A stretch of 45,600 nt of DNA from Pandoraea sp. ASV26 (GTDB lineage Bacteria > Pseudomonadota > Gammaproteobacteria > Burkholderiales > Burkholderiaceae). Position 1 is the stretch's first letter, and every line of letters starts with the position of its first letter. This document shows, piece after piece, positions 1 to 7,568 of the stretch. Made by a program: the position numbers and the translations under genes. A model generated the notes under the pieces. That model searched no databases. It worked only from the letters and a program-made list of their open reading frames with translations, and had not been told where the DNA came from. The stretch spans positions 1-45,600 of the forward strand of contig NZ_JAELTP010000041.1 in the NCBI RefSeq assembly GCF_016428915.1, given 5' to 3'.

Positions 1-830
1 CGCCATGATCGTGCCCATGCGCCGAGCGTGCGCAGCAGCACTCCCATCGCTCCCGTCACGGCCAGCAGAGCGAACGCGATGACCGACGCCATCGAGAAAT
101 CGGCGGCCGTGCTGACCTGTTGTGCGATGAGGTTCGACAGCATGACGTCGCTAAGCCCCCCGAGCGACATCGGAATGATGTAGAAGCCGATCGAAACGAT
201 GAAAACCAGCGTGCATCCGCTGCGGATTCCCGGCATCGTCTGCGGCAAATAGATCGTCCAGAACGTGCGCAGCGCACCCGCCCCCAGCGATCTTGCGCCG
301 CGCATCAGCATCGGATCGACCTTCTGCATATTGGCGTAAAGCGGCAGCACCATCATCGGGAGCATTACGTGCACCATGCCGATCATCATGCCCACGCGAC
401 TGTAGAGCAGCGGCAACGGACCGTCGATCAGCCCCAACCATGTCAGCGCCTGATTGATCGGACCCTGATCGTTGAGCAGGATGACCCACGCGTAGGTTCG
501 CACCAGCAAGCTCGTGAGGTAAGGAACCAGCACGCAACCCAGCAAAAGGTTGCGATAGCGCGGCGCCGCAAACGCGAGGCTGGCCGCTGCGGGATAGGCC
601 ATCAATAGTGTCAAGCCCGTCACGGCGAGGCCAATGAGCAGCGTTCGCCACGCGATCTGGACATAAGACGGCTCGTTGATGAACGCCGTGAAGTACGCCC
701 CGCTCAAATGCGGCCATCCCACGCTCAGCGAGGCGATATGCAGGAGCGGCAAAAAGAAGAAAACGGCTAGCAGTGCGCCCGCAGGCAGGCACGCGAGCCA
801 AATGAGTCGATGCGGTGCTGAGAATTGCAT
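1..830 (-). CDS. ABC transporter permease, spermidine/putrescine (PotB) type, partial
   Basis: Inner-membrane permease of a PotABCD-type importer. The frame opens at the ATG at 830 and stays open to the window edge, giving about 276 residues with no stop, so the C-terminal end lies outside. The N-terminus has a hydrophobic segment (LLAVFFFLPLLHIASLSV), followed by further membrane spans. The cytoplasmic EAA loop that contacts the ATPase is visible as GARSLGAGALRTFWTIYLP, about residues 185-203. It starts 28 bp after the stop of the ATPase gene and is the last visible gene of a leftward operon. Overlapping minus-strand ATGs at 18 and 6 could open the partner permease (PotC type) beyond the window. 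Family assignment is firm; the substrate is not known and need not be a polyamine. Confidence 0.88.
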   Translation of the reverse strand, partial: MQFSAPHRLIWLACLPAGALLAVFFFLPLLHIASLSVGWPHLSGAYFTAFINEPSYVQIAWRTLLIGLAVTGLTLLMAYPAAASLAFAAPRYRNLLLGCVLVPYLTSLLVRTYAWVILLNDQGPINQALTWLGLIDGPLPLLYSRVGMMIGMVHVMLPMMVLPLYANMQKVDPMLMRGARSLGAGALRTFWTIYLPQTMPGIRSGCTLVFIVSIGFYIIPMSLGGLSDVMLSNLIAQQVSTAADFSMASVIAFALLAVTGAMGVLLRTLGAWARSW

Positions 831-858
831 GATGATTTCTCTACCAGAACGATGCGAG

Positions 859-2019
859 TCAGTCGCGCACGAAGACGACACTGCCCGGCAACACCTCCAG
901 GCTCACGACATCGCCCGGCGCAATGCCGGCCGTCGTGCCAGACGCTCGCGCGGCCTTCACATCGATCGTCATGCCGCGCCACTGGAGCTGGTAGCGATGC
1001 GCGTCGCCACAGAAAACGGCCTTGAGCACGGTGGCGACCGGATTGGCCGATACAGCGCTTCTTCCCGGCACGCCCCGGCTGAGCCTGATCGCCTCTGGCC
1101 TGAGGACCGCAACTGCCGCTTCTCCGCTGGCGATACCGTTCGGATTGAGGCCGGCAATCGTCCAACCGTCGGGCGACGTCAGTTGCCAGGTGCCGTGACT
1201 GCCGCACTCGACGATACCGGGTACGAAATTGGCGTCGCCCATAAAGCCCGCGACAAAACGATTGACCGGATGGTCGTAAATCTGTGGCGCCGAGCCAATC
1301 TGAACGAGCCGCCCCTCCCGCAACACTGCAATTCGGTCGGACATTACCATTGCCTCTTCCTGATCGTGAGTGACGTACACGATGGTCTTGCCGAGTGTCT
1401 TGTGCAAATCGATCAACTCGAGCTGCATCTCCTGACGCAGTTTGCGATCAAGGGCAGAGAGCGACTCGTCCATCAGGATCAGCGGCGGATCAAAGGCAAT
1501 CGCGCGCGCGAGTGCGACGCGTTGCTGCTGTCCGCCGCTGAGCTGGCTCGGGTTTCGTGCCGCGAGATGCCCCATTCGGACCGTGTCGAGTGCATGTGCC
1601 ACGAGCCGTTTTTGCTCAGCGTGCGACACACCGCGCGCCTTGAGCGGATAGGCGACGTTTTCCGCGACCGACATGTGGGGAAACAGGGCATAGCTCTGGA
1701 ACACGATGCCCTGATTGCGCCGATGTGCCGGCACGTTGCGTATGCTCTTGCCATCGACCCGAATGTCTCCACGTCCCGCTTGCTCGAAGCCCGCGAGCAA
1801 CATCAGGAGTGTCGATTTTCCGGAACCGCTCGGACCAAGCAGCGAAATGAATTCGCCAGGACGAATAGCAAGGTTGACGTCGTGAAGCGCGATGGCTTCG
1901 CCGTACGTCTTGCAAACACCGTCGAATTCGACGCAGGCCCCGGTGTTGGACTTGCCTGGCGCCGGGAGAGGCGTTCGATCGACATCGCGCGCAGGTACAG
2001 CAAAAAGAGATTGAGGCAT
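859..2019 (-). CDS. ABC transporter ATP-binding protein, PotA/FbpC type with TOBE domain
   Basis: Cytoplasmic ATPase (386 aa) energising the neighbouring permease. Visible motifs are Walker A GPSGSGKST (residues 62-70), Q-loop around Q108 (VFQSYALFPHMSV), signature LSGGQQQRVALARA (160-173), Walker B LILMDE (180-185) and the switch His in VTHDQEEA (about 218). The Walker B tail reads DES where most relatives have DEP, a minor oddity. Residues after about 250 match the TOBE region of PotA/MalK-type ATPases (ending VVSLEVLPGSVVFVRD). About 30 N-terminal residues precede the core, so an internal start is possible. It lies between the binding protein (68 bp upstream) and the permease. Substrate is unknown. 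Confidence 0.93.
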   Translation of the reverse strand: MPQSLFAVPARDVDRTPLPAPGKSNTGACVEFDGVCKTYGEAIALHDVNLAIRPGEFISLLGPSGSGKSTLLMLLAGFEQAGRGDIRVDGKSIRNVPAHRRNQGIVFQSYALFPHMSVAENVAYPLKARGVSHAEQKRLVAHALDTVRMGHLAARNPSQLSGGQQQRVALARAIAFDPPLILMDESLSALDRKLRQEMQLELIDLHKTLGKTIVYVTHDQEEAMVMSDRIAVLREGRLVQIGSAPQIYDHPVNRFVAGFMGDANFVPGIVECGSHGTWQLTSPDGWTIAGLNPNGIASGEAAVAVLRPEAIRLSRGVPGRSAVSANPVATVLKAVFCGDAHRYQLQWRGMTIDVKAARASGTTAGIAPGDVVSLEVLPGSVVFVRD

Positions 2020-2087
2020 AGATCGTTATTCCGAGACACTGCTATGAGCGCCGGCAAGCGATCTGCCGGCGCATTCGGTACATCAAG

Positions 2088-3158
2088 TCACTTCAGAATC
2101 CACTGATTCCAGCGCTCTACCAGACGCTGCGCATTGGTTTTCCCATCTGCCCCCACTGCCGCATACCACTCCGCGTCGACGATGTAGGCATGCTTCATGT
2201 TGGCGGGGAAGCTGATCAGTTTGGTGGCGAGGGTCTTGTCGATGAACTGGAACGCGCGCTGGTTGGTCGGCGCGTAATTGGTCAGGCGCGCCACCTCGGC
2301 CTGTTGCTTCGGCCGCATGGCAAACTCGACGAATTGCTGTGCCAGCCTGGCGTGCGGCGCGCTCTTCGGAATGACCCAGAACAAGCCGTTGACCTTGGCG
2401 CCGTCGTAGTTCATCTGCACCGGCTTGCCTGCCGCTTGCAGGCTGAGGGCGCGGCCGTCGGGAATCATGCCCATCGCAACCTGACCGTCGAACAGTTGCA
2501 TCGCCTCGCTACCGACCGTCCACCAGCGCCGCACCGAAGGCTTGATGCGGTCCAGGCTTCGGAATACCCGCTCTATGTCGAGCGGATAGAGCTTGTCGAC
2601 GGGCACGCCATCGGCAAGCAACGCCTCTTCCCACGGGCCTTCGTCGCCATACTGGCCCGATTGCAGAGTGCGAACGCCGGGGAAGCGCTTGGTGTCCCAT
2701 ACGTCTCGCCAATCGTTCGGCCGGGCCGCCGGCGAGGCCAACTTTCTGGTATCGACACCAAGCACCGACGCGAAATAGAAGTGCTCGATGCCCCAGGGCT
2801 TGCGCGCGCGCGGATCGATCGCGCCCAAATCGTTCTTGTCGTAAATCGAATAATCGATATCGGCCAGATAGCCGGCTCGCGTTGCCGCGATGCCATTGGC
2901 GCCAGAGACCGACATGACGTCGACGGTTTGCGACTTCGATGTCTCGGCAAGCTTGAGCTGCGCGAGCGAAATCTGGTCTTTGACGATCACGACCTTGTTT
3001 CCGGTCTCTTTCTCGAATGGCTCGACAAGCGCTTTGATTTGCCCCTCCCCTAGCAGCCCGCCGCCGACGACCACTGTCAGCGTACCGGCGGCCAGCGCTG
3101 GCACTGCAAGGCTGGTGAGGCACGCCGCAACCATGCTTTTGATCAGACTAAGTCTCAT
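2088..3158 (-). CDS. Periplasmic substrate-binding protein of the ABC importer (PotD/FbpA-like)
   Basis: Exported 356-aa binding protein. It has a clear Sec signal peptide (MRLSLIKSMVAACLTSLAVPALAA, cleavage near residue 24), then the start of an extracellular solute-binding domain (GTLTVVVGGGLLGEGQ). Features typical of this fold class are VDVMSVSGANG early on, PWGIEHFYFASVLGVDT before the hinge, and NGLFWVIPKSAPH followed by AQQFVEFAM near the C-terminus. It sits 21 bp after the porin and 68 bp before the ATPase in one leftward operon. The aromatic-acid-type operators and PhzA/B-like neighbour hint at a small organic acid rather than polyamine, but that is inference only. Confidence 0.9.
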   Translation of the reverse strand: MRLSLIKSMVAACLTSLAVPALAAGTLTVVVGGGLLGEGQIKALVEPFEKETGNKVVIVKDQISLAQLKLAETSKSQTVDVMSVSGANGIAATRAGYLADIDYSIYDKNDLGAIDPRARKPWGIEHFYFASVLGVDTRKLASPAARPNDWRDVWDTKRFPGVRTLQSGQYGDEGPWEEALLADGVPVDKLYPLDIERVFRSLDRIKPSVRRWWTVGSEAMQLFDGQVAMGMIPDGRALSLQAAGKPVQMNYDGAKVNGLFWVIPKSAPHARLAQQFVEFAMRPKQQAEVARLTNYAPTNQRAFQFIDKTLATKLISFPANMKHAYIVDAEWYAAVGADGKTNAQRLVERWNQWILK

Positions 3159-3179
3159 TTTGATATCGCTCTCAGGGAA

Positions 3180-4268
3180 TCAGAACCGTGTGTTGAAGCC
3201 CAAAACTGCCGCCGTGAGGTTCTTGCCTGGCGACACGGTGATGCCGCCGTTACTCACGCCGCTGACCCCGAAGCCCACCGAGGCGCCGTTTCGCACTTCG
3301 CTCACGCCGGCGTAGACGGCGCTGCGCTTGGAAAGCCGGTAGTCGTAGCGAATGCCATACGAGGTCGAACGTCCATTGGAGTCGCCAAGCACCTTGTAGC
3401 CGCCATAGCTGAGCATCAACGAGCCACCGGCGACGTTTGGCACGAGCATGGAGATTTCGTAGATGTCATTGTTCGGATTCGCGTAGTTACTGGAGTTGAC
3501 CGCAGTCACGCCAGTCGCGCCGCGATGCATCGCGAATAGGCCGCCCGCCTTGAAGATGCCGAAGTCGTAGGAGAGACCCATGAACTCGTAATTGCCCATC
3601 GCGGTCGAGGTGGATGCCGTGACGGCGCCGCTTGCCGGATTGGCAAACGACTGCTGCAAATAAGTGAGATCCGCCGAGAACGGGCCGTGGCGATAGCTCA
3701 GGCCGAGCGATGCGGTGTTGCCCAGCGTGCGAGGCAGCGTCGAACTTCCGTTGGCTCCCAGTGCGTAAAACGCACGCGCGCTCAGGCCGAAGAATTCCGG
3801 AGACGTGTATCGCACCGAGTTCGGCATGCGATCCCACGGTACAAAGAGGTAGTTGTTGGCCGCGTTGCCCCAGGCGAGATTGTTCAATTCGCCGAGCGAG
3901 TACGTGACCATGCTGAGCATGAACGGCGTATAGTTCAGACCGATTTGCACACGCCCGAACTCGCCCGTCGCGCCCACCCAGGCTTCGCGGCCGAACAGTG
4001 CGCCGTTGTTGGTGCTCTGACCCGTACTCAGATTCAAACCGCCCTCGAGCTTGTAGATTACCTTCGTACCGCCTCCGATATCCTCCTGTCCCGTAAAACC
4101 GAAGGCCGACGCCAGCGCATTGCCGCTGTCGATTCGGGTTGAGGTTACCCCGCCAGAATTCCCCCATTGAACCGATTCATCCAACGTGCCATACAGGGTC
4201 GCACTACTCTGTGCATAGGCGGAACAGCAGGGCAATGCGGCGAGAAGCAGCCATCGTTTCATTTTCAT
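3180..4268 (-). CDS. Gram-negative porin (trimeric, Burkholderiales OmpC-like)
   Basis: Outer-membrane general-diffusion porin of 362 aa. The signal peptide is KMKRWLLLAALPCCSAYAQ, followed by the hallmark SSATLYGTLDESVQW, an internal GFTGQEDIGGGTKVIYKLEGG, and the C-terminal beta-strand ending in Phe (AAVLGFNTRF) needed for barrel assembly. The start was placed at the ATG at 4268 because GGGGAA lies just upstream; a longer frame to 4307 would push the signal peptide inside. A second ATG at 4262 is also possible. Being cotranscribed with an ABC importer suggests it supplies the outer-membrane step for the same solute. Confidence 0.92.
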   Translation of the reverse strand: MKMKRWLLLAALPCCSAYAQSSATLYGTLDESVQWGNSGGVTSTRIDSGNALASAFGFTGQEDIGGGTKVIYKLEGGLNLSTGQSTNNGALFGREAWVGATGEFGRVQIGLNYTPFMLSMVTYSLGELNNLAWGNAANNYLFVPWDRMPNSVRYTSPEFFGLSARAFYALGANGSSTLPRTLGNTASLGLSYRHGPFSADLTYLQQSFANPASGAVTASTSTAMGNYEFMGLSYDFGIFKAGGLFAMHRGATGVTAVNSSNYANPNNDIYEISMLVPNVAGGSLMLSYGGYKVLGDSNGRSTSYGIRYDYRLSKRSAVYAGVSEVRNGASVGFGVSGVSNGGITVSPGKNLTAAVLGFNTRF

Positions 4269-4337
4269 ATTTCCCCAGAATTGTCGTCTCGGTAGCGGTG
4301 CGGGCAAGCCCGATCGGGCGCGCCGCAGCAGCGCGCG

Positions 4338-4799
4338 TCAATCAAGCGGCAGCACTTTGATCTTCTGTAATTCGCCACCGGTGGCGACAGCAGTGAGCAA
4401 CGGATTGAAGAACTCGCGGAAGTGTTTGATCTTCGCGTTCTCGAGCTTGAAGTGCATGACGTAGTGGTTGGCATAGCCGCGCGCCTCGGCGTCGGGTGTC
4501 GGCTTCCACGTGCCGCCGCCATGGCACTCGACGAAAAATTGAGCCGGGTCTTGCGTATCGAAGATCGACACGTCGCGCCACGACCAGTCGGTGTACACGA
4601 TGGCATTGCGCAGGAAGTTCTCCCGCAAAGCGGCTCGGCCCTCGAGCAAACGGGGCTTGCCGTCCGTCGACCAAAACGGAATCTCCTTGATTCCATCGTC
4701 GGCAAAAAGCGCCAGACGCGCCTCCCCATGAGACTCGAAGTACTTGCGCACGACTTCGCGATTGGTATCGCGTTCGGTTGAATGACTCACCACACACAC
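4338..4799 (-). CDS. PhzA/PhzB-like NTF2-fold protein
   Basis: Small (153 aa) single-domain protein of the SnoaL/NTF2-like class, specifically resembling phenazine-biosynthesis PhzA/PhzB. The stretch DWSWRDVSIFDTQDPAQFFV followed by ECHGGG matches the PhzB pattern around WEWYNVKIFETQDP...WVECDG, and NHYVMHFKLENAKIKHFREF matches the PhzB strand-helix after it. PhzA/B help the condensation step of phenazine assembly, but no other phz genes are visible, so a role as a binding protein or isomerase/cyclase for an aromatic compound is more likely here. Start is the GTG at 4799; other GTGs at 4793 and 4790 and the lack of a clear ribosome site make it uncertain. It is the first gene of the leftward operon, next to the operator array. 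Confidence 0.75.
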   Translation of the reverse strand: MCVVSHSTERDTNREVVRKYFESHGEARLALFADDGIKEIPFWSTDGKPRLLEGRAALRENFLRNAIVYTDWSWRDVSIFDTQDPAQFFVECHGGGTWKPTPDAEARGYANHYVMHFKLENAKIKHFREFFNPLLTAVATGGELQKIKVLPLD

Positions 4800-4827
4800 C
4801 CGTTCAGTTAAGGTTGAAAGACAAACA

Positions 4828-4899
4828 ATCGGATCCGTATTTTTAATTTCGGATCCTAAAATGTATTTCTGGATCCAAGATTAAATGATTGGATCCAAA
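4828..4899. promoter_or_regulatory. Operator array 1: four VanR-like GGATCC dyads at exact 20-bp pitch
   Basis: GGATCC cores begin at 4831, 4851, 4871 and 4891, exactly 20 bp apart. Their 12-mers are ATCGGATCCGTA, TTCGGATCCTAA, TCTGGATCCAAG and ATTGGATCCAAA. The last differs by one base from ATTGGATCCAAT, the operator described for the vanillate repressor VanR (an FCD-GntR protein) of Caulobacter. The cluster ends about 30 bp upstream of the PhzA/B-like start codon, where a bound repressor would cover the promoter. The adjacent GntR protein is the probable ligand. Confidence 0.75.
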
Positions 4900-5117
4900 A
4901 AGAACAAGAGAAAAAAATGTCCCCTTGTGTCGGTGCGGTCGCGAAAACAACCAGGAAAGGATCGGGAAAACGGGACGAAACCGGCTGTGAAATATGGGGG
5001 ACGAAGCGAACGGAATCCTTGTGCGGCGGGACATCCGGACCGAAGCGGTCTATGCGGAAGGTTGGGTGTTTTCGTCTGCATAGGGGGCACGACTCATATG
5101 CAGTATCATGGTTAACG

Positions 5118-5170
5118 ATAGGATCCAAGACGTCCGTTTCGGATCCAAAATCCAACACCTCGGATCCGGG
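5118..5170. promoter_or_regulatory. Operator array 2: three VanR-like GGATCC dyads at 20/21-bp pitch
   Basis: GGATCC cores begin at 5121, 5141 and 5162. The 12-mers are ATAGGATCCAAG, TTCGGATCCAAA and CTCGGATCCGGG. They lie 107-159 bp upstream of the GntR start codon and probably mediate autoregulation, or loop with array 1, which is about 230 bp away. The flanking bases follow the same T/A-rich pattern as array 1, except the last site, which is the weakest. Confidence 0.7.
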
Positions 5171-5210
5171 GTATACACGCATAAACGTGCACAAACGCGC
5201 ATAGACGCGC
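5171..5210. repeat. Four degenerate decamer repeats
   Basis: Four adjacent ten-base units can be aligned: GTATACACGC, ATAAACGTGC, ACAAACGCGC, ATAGACGCGC. The common pattern is roughly AtAnACGcGC. They directly follow operator array 2 and fall in the presumed leader of the GntR gene. A helical-pitch repeat may affect DNA bending or may be chance; no known site was recognised. Confidence 0.4.
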
Positions 5211-5276
5211 GGTTTGCGCAGGCTGCTACCGATGGGCGGCGGCCGTGCGAATTCAAAAGACTAGGCGAGCAAGTTC

Positions 5277-5933
5277 ATGTCAGAGAACGAACGAAGCAAA
5301 TCGATGGCGGAGGTGATCCGTGACCAGCTCAGGGAAGACATCCGCAACGGAGTACTCCCCGCCGGGTCGATCCTGAGGCAGGACGCGCTGGCCGCGCGCT
5401 TTTCCGTCAGTCGCCTTCCGGTGCGCGAGGCACTCAGGCAGTTGGAGTCGGAGGGGCTGATCTCGAATGAACCGCGCAAGGGCGCGGAAGTCATCGGGAT
5501 GTCTGTGGCCCAGGTGTGTGATTTGATGGAAGTGCTGGTAGCGCTCGAGGCACGTGCCGCACGGCTTGCCGTGCCGAACATGTCCGAGCGCGACCTCGCG
5601 CTTCTGGAGGAGATTTTGCAGGCCTACGACGCCGCGCAGACCGACGCAGCGTGGGCGCTGGAAGATCGGCGCTTTCACGCCGCGCTCATGGCTGCCTCGA
5701 ACAACGAGCCATTGCACAGGATGGCGATAAGCGTCGCAATGAAGATCGAACCTTACTTGCATTCGAAGCTTGGCGTGGCCAAGTCACGCAACCGCTCTCG
5801 CAAGGATCACCGCGCCATTCTTGATGCGTGCCGCGCGGGCGACGGTGAAGCCGTCGCGAAACTTGTCGAGAACCACGTGCTGGAAGCCAAGAAAAACTAT
5901 CTGGCGTCAAAGCGAGTCGATATTGCCCGTTGA
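5277..5933 (+). CDS. FCD-GntR transcriptional regulator, VanR-like
   Basis: 218-aa regulator. The N-terminal winged helix-turn-helix spans residues 8-75 (IRDQLREDIRNGVLPAGSIL, then ARFSVSRLPVREALRQLESE, the classic GntR recognition helix region). The C-terminal all-helical FCD ligand domain carries the metal-binding pattern: Asp/His in EDRRFHAALMAASNNEPL, His in RKDHRAILDACRAGD and His in VENHVLEAK. FCD-GntR proteins usually repress catabolic or uptake genes and are released by small carboxylates. It faces the PhzA/B-porin-ABC operon across two arrays of VanR-type dyads, so it is the likely repressor of that operon and itself. Start is the ATG at 5277; an internal ATG at 5304 would still keep the DNA-binding domain. 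Confidence 0.92.
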   Translation: MSENERSKSMAEVIRDQLREDIRNGVLPAGSILRQDALAARFSVSRLPVREALRQLESEGLISNEPRKGAEVIGMSVAQVCDLMEVLVALEARAARLAVPNMSERDLALLEEILQAYDAAQTDAAWALEDRRFHAALMAASNNEPLHRMAISVAMKIEPYLHSKLGVAKSRNRSRKDHRAILDACRAGDGEAVAKLVENHVLEAKKNYLASKRVDIAR

Positions 5934-6005
5934 GGGCCAGGCGTGCAGACGCGCACCCGGCGTCTCCTCACCATTGCCTCACGAAAGACCGAAAAAAGCC
6001 AATAG

Positions 6006-6035
6006 CGCCGGACGTTTGCATGGCAACGTCCGGCG
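6006..6035. terminator. Bidirectional terminator-like hairpin
   Basis: An 11-bp perfect inverted repeat, CGCCGGACGTT with AACGTCCGGCG, with an 8-nt loop lies between the convergent GntR (ends 5933) and AAHS permease (ends 6059) genes. On the minus strand it is followed by a run of Ts (ggcttttttc), and on the plus strand by a weaker tcctttg tail. Confidence 0.7.
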
Positions 6036-6058
6036 TCCTTTGACCCGTTGTCGAGCGC

Positions 6059-7450
6059 TCAACGAGACATGGGGTGTCCTGCCACGTCCGGCTTGATGGC
6101 GATACTCGGCGACGCACCTCCCGGATTCAACCCGACCGATGCGATTTCCGGTTTGCCCAGCGAGATGATGGCAGCGGCGAGCGCGAGCGCGACGGCGAAG
6201 ATGCCAAACGTGTAGCCGGTGCCCGGGGCGTACGACGCGACCAGTCCGACGATCATCGGCCCCATGATGCCGCCTACGCGGTTAAGGCCCACGGCCACCC
6301 CCATCCCGGTGCCACGCACCTCCGTGCGATAGCACATCACCTGGTAGTTGTTCAGCACCGCTTGCGCGCCGAAGATGAAGAAGCCCAGCGCTGCGACGAA
6401 CGGCGGCGCCCACAGGTTGCCCAGCGCAATGCCGACCGACACCATCGACACCGATGCCAGCGCATAGCCGATGATCATCGCGCGGATGCGGCTGCGCAGC
6501 TTGTCGGCCAGCCAGCCCATGCCGATGCCGCCGAACACGGACGCCAGCATCACCAGCGTGCCGTACGCGAATGCCGACGACACGCCGCCACCGCTCGCCA
6601 CCACCAGCGACGGCAGCCAGCCGGTCAGCCCGTGAATGCAGAACAGACTCAGGAAGCCGACCCCCCAGTGCACGATCGTGTTGCGGCGATACAGCGGCGA
6701 GAGCAACTCGGCGATCGAGCCGATCTTCGCGGGCTTGTGCATCGGCGCGAACGCGGCGTCGCGATAGAGCGCGGCCCGCTCGGGACGCAGCTTGCTCAGC
6801 AGTGCGCGCACTTCCGTCTCGCGACCGCGCAGCATCAGGTATTGGATCGACTCCGGCAACCACAGCGTGGCGGCGATCACCACGATGAACGACAGGGCGC
6901 CCACGTAGTACAGCGACTCCCACCCATAGCGCGCCGTCAGCGACAGCCCCGCAATGCCCGCGAAGATGCCCCCGGCCGAGAAGCCCAGTTGGAACACCCA
7001 TGTCGCGAACGTGTTGGCATGCTTCGCCGGCGCCCATTCGTTGATGCAGGTCAGCGCCAGCGGCGTCACCATGCCCAGCGCGGTGCCCATGATGAGTCGA
7101 AAGACGGCGAACGGCAGCGGGCCGTGCACGACGGTGGCCAGCAGCGCGCTGGAGATCGTGAGCATCCACAGCGCGACCAGCATGATGCGGCGGCGGCCGA
7201 AGCGGTCAGAGAGCAGCCCTTGCAGCACCGAGCCGATCGACAGGCCGATGATGCCGCTAGACAGCATGAAGCCGATCATGCCCGGCGACGGCTGCCAGGT
7301 CTTGCGAACGAGAGGAATGACATAGGCCGCGTTGAACAGATCGTAGCCATCGAAGAACATGATGGCCGTGAGCAGCACGGCGAACTTGAAGTGGAACTCG
7401 CCAAAGCGAGCCTGCGCGATTTCTTCGCGCGCGGTAATGGTGGTCGTCAC
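6059..7450 (-). CDS. MFS transporter, aromatic acid:H+ symporter (AAHS) family
   Basis: 463-aa inner-membrane permease with twelve predicted hydrophobic segments. Family marks are the N-terminal FDGYDLFNAAYVIPLVRKTW, with the conserved DGYD of PcaK/BenK-like carriers, and the cytoplasmic loop SDRFGRRRIML between helices 2 and 3. The start is GTG at 7450, with GGAGACAACC directly before it. It is the last gene of the leftward aromatic operon, 118 bp after the monooxygenase, with a hairpin in between. It probably imports the aromatic acid that the upstream enzymes degrade. Confidence 0.93.
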   Translation of the reverse strand: MTTTITAREEIAQARFGEFHFKFAVLLTAIMFFDGYDLFNAAYVIPLVRKTWQPSPGMIGFMLSSGIIGLSIGSVLQGLLSDRFGRRRIMLVALWMLTISSALLATVVHGPLPFAVFRLIMGTALGMVTPLALTCINEWAPAKHANTFATWVFQLGFSAGGIFAGIAGLSLTARYGWESLYYVGALSFIVVIAATLWLPESIQYLMLRGRETEVRALLSKLRPERAALYRDAAFAPMHKPAKIGSIAELLSPLYRRNTIVHWGVGFLSLFCIHGLTGWLPSLVVASGGGVSSAFAYGTLVMLASVFGGIGMGWLADKLRSRIRAMIIGYALASVSMVSVGIALGNLWAPPFVAALGFFIFGAQAVLNNYQVMCYRTEVRGTGMGVAVGLNRVGGIMGPMIVGLVASYAPGTGYTFGIFAVALALAAAIISLGKPEIASVGLNPGGASPSIAIKPDVAGHPMSR

Positions 7451-7532
7451 GGTTGTCTCCTGAGCGGGGCGAACGTGCGCCTGCCGGTCTGCTGCCGGTT
7501 GCGCTGCTTTGTCGTATCAACGACGACGGCGT

Positions 7533-7559
7533 GCCGCGTCCTCCCCCCGAGGACGCGGC
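7533..7559 (-). terminator. Strong intercistronic hairpin downstream of the monooxygenase
   Basis: GCCGCGTCCTC and GAGGACGCGGC form a perfect 11-bp stem around a CCCCC loop, 9 bp past the monooxygenase stop codon. No T-run follows on the minus strand, so it may be an mRNA-stabilising or partial-termination element rather than a full terminator. Confidence 0.5.
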
Positions 7560-7568
7560 GCCGTGACT

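Larger units (their letters stand above)
4800..5276. other. Divergent regulatory intergenic region
   Basis: 477 bp between the leftward PhzA/B-porin-ABC operon and the rightward FCD-GntR gene. It holds seven GGATCC dyads in two clusters (listed separately) and a stretch of decamer near-repeats at 5171-5210. The middle part, 4897-5120, shows an A-rich start and no convincing gene. Short open frames cross it but run through the operator repeats and have no family resemblance. Confidence 0.8.

Noticed and set aside
676-2106. Long plus-strand frame opposite the ABC ATPase and permease
   Set aside because: It is an antisense shadow of recognised genes in a GC-rich genome, with biased Arg/His composition and no domain.
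4831-5167. GGATCC repeats as a mere restriction-site coincidence or cloning artefact
   Set aside because: The exact 20-21 bp spacing and shared flanking bases over seven copies argue for a protein-binding array.
4917-5204. Open frame of 95 codons between the two operator arrays
   Set aside because: It reads through the operator repeats (periodic GSK/GS-like residues), has no family resemblance and no ribosome site.
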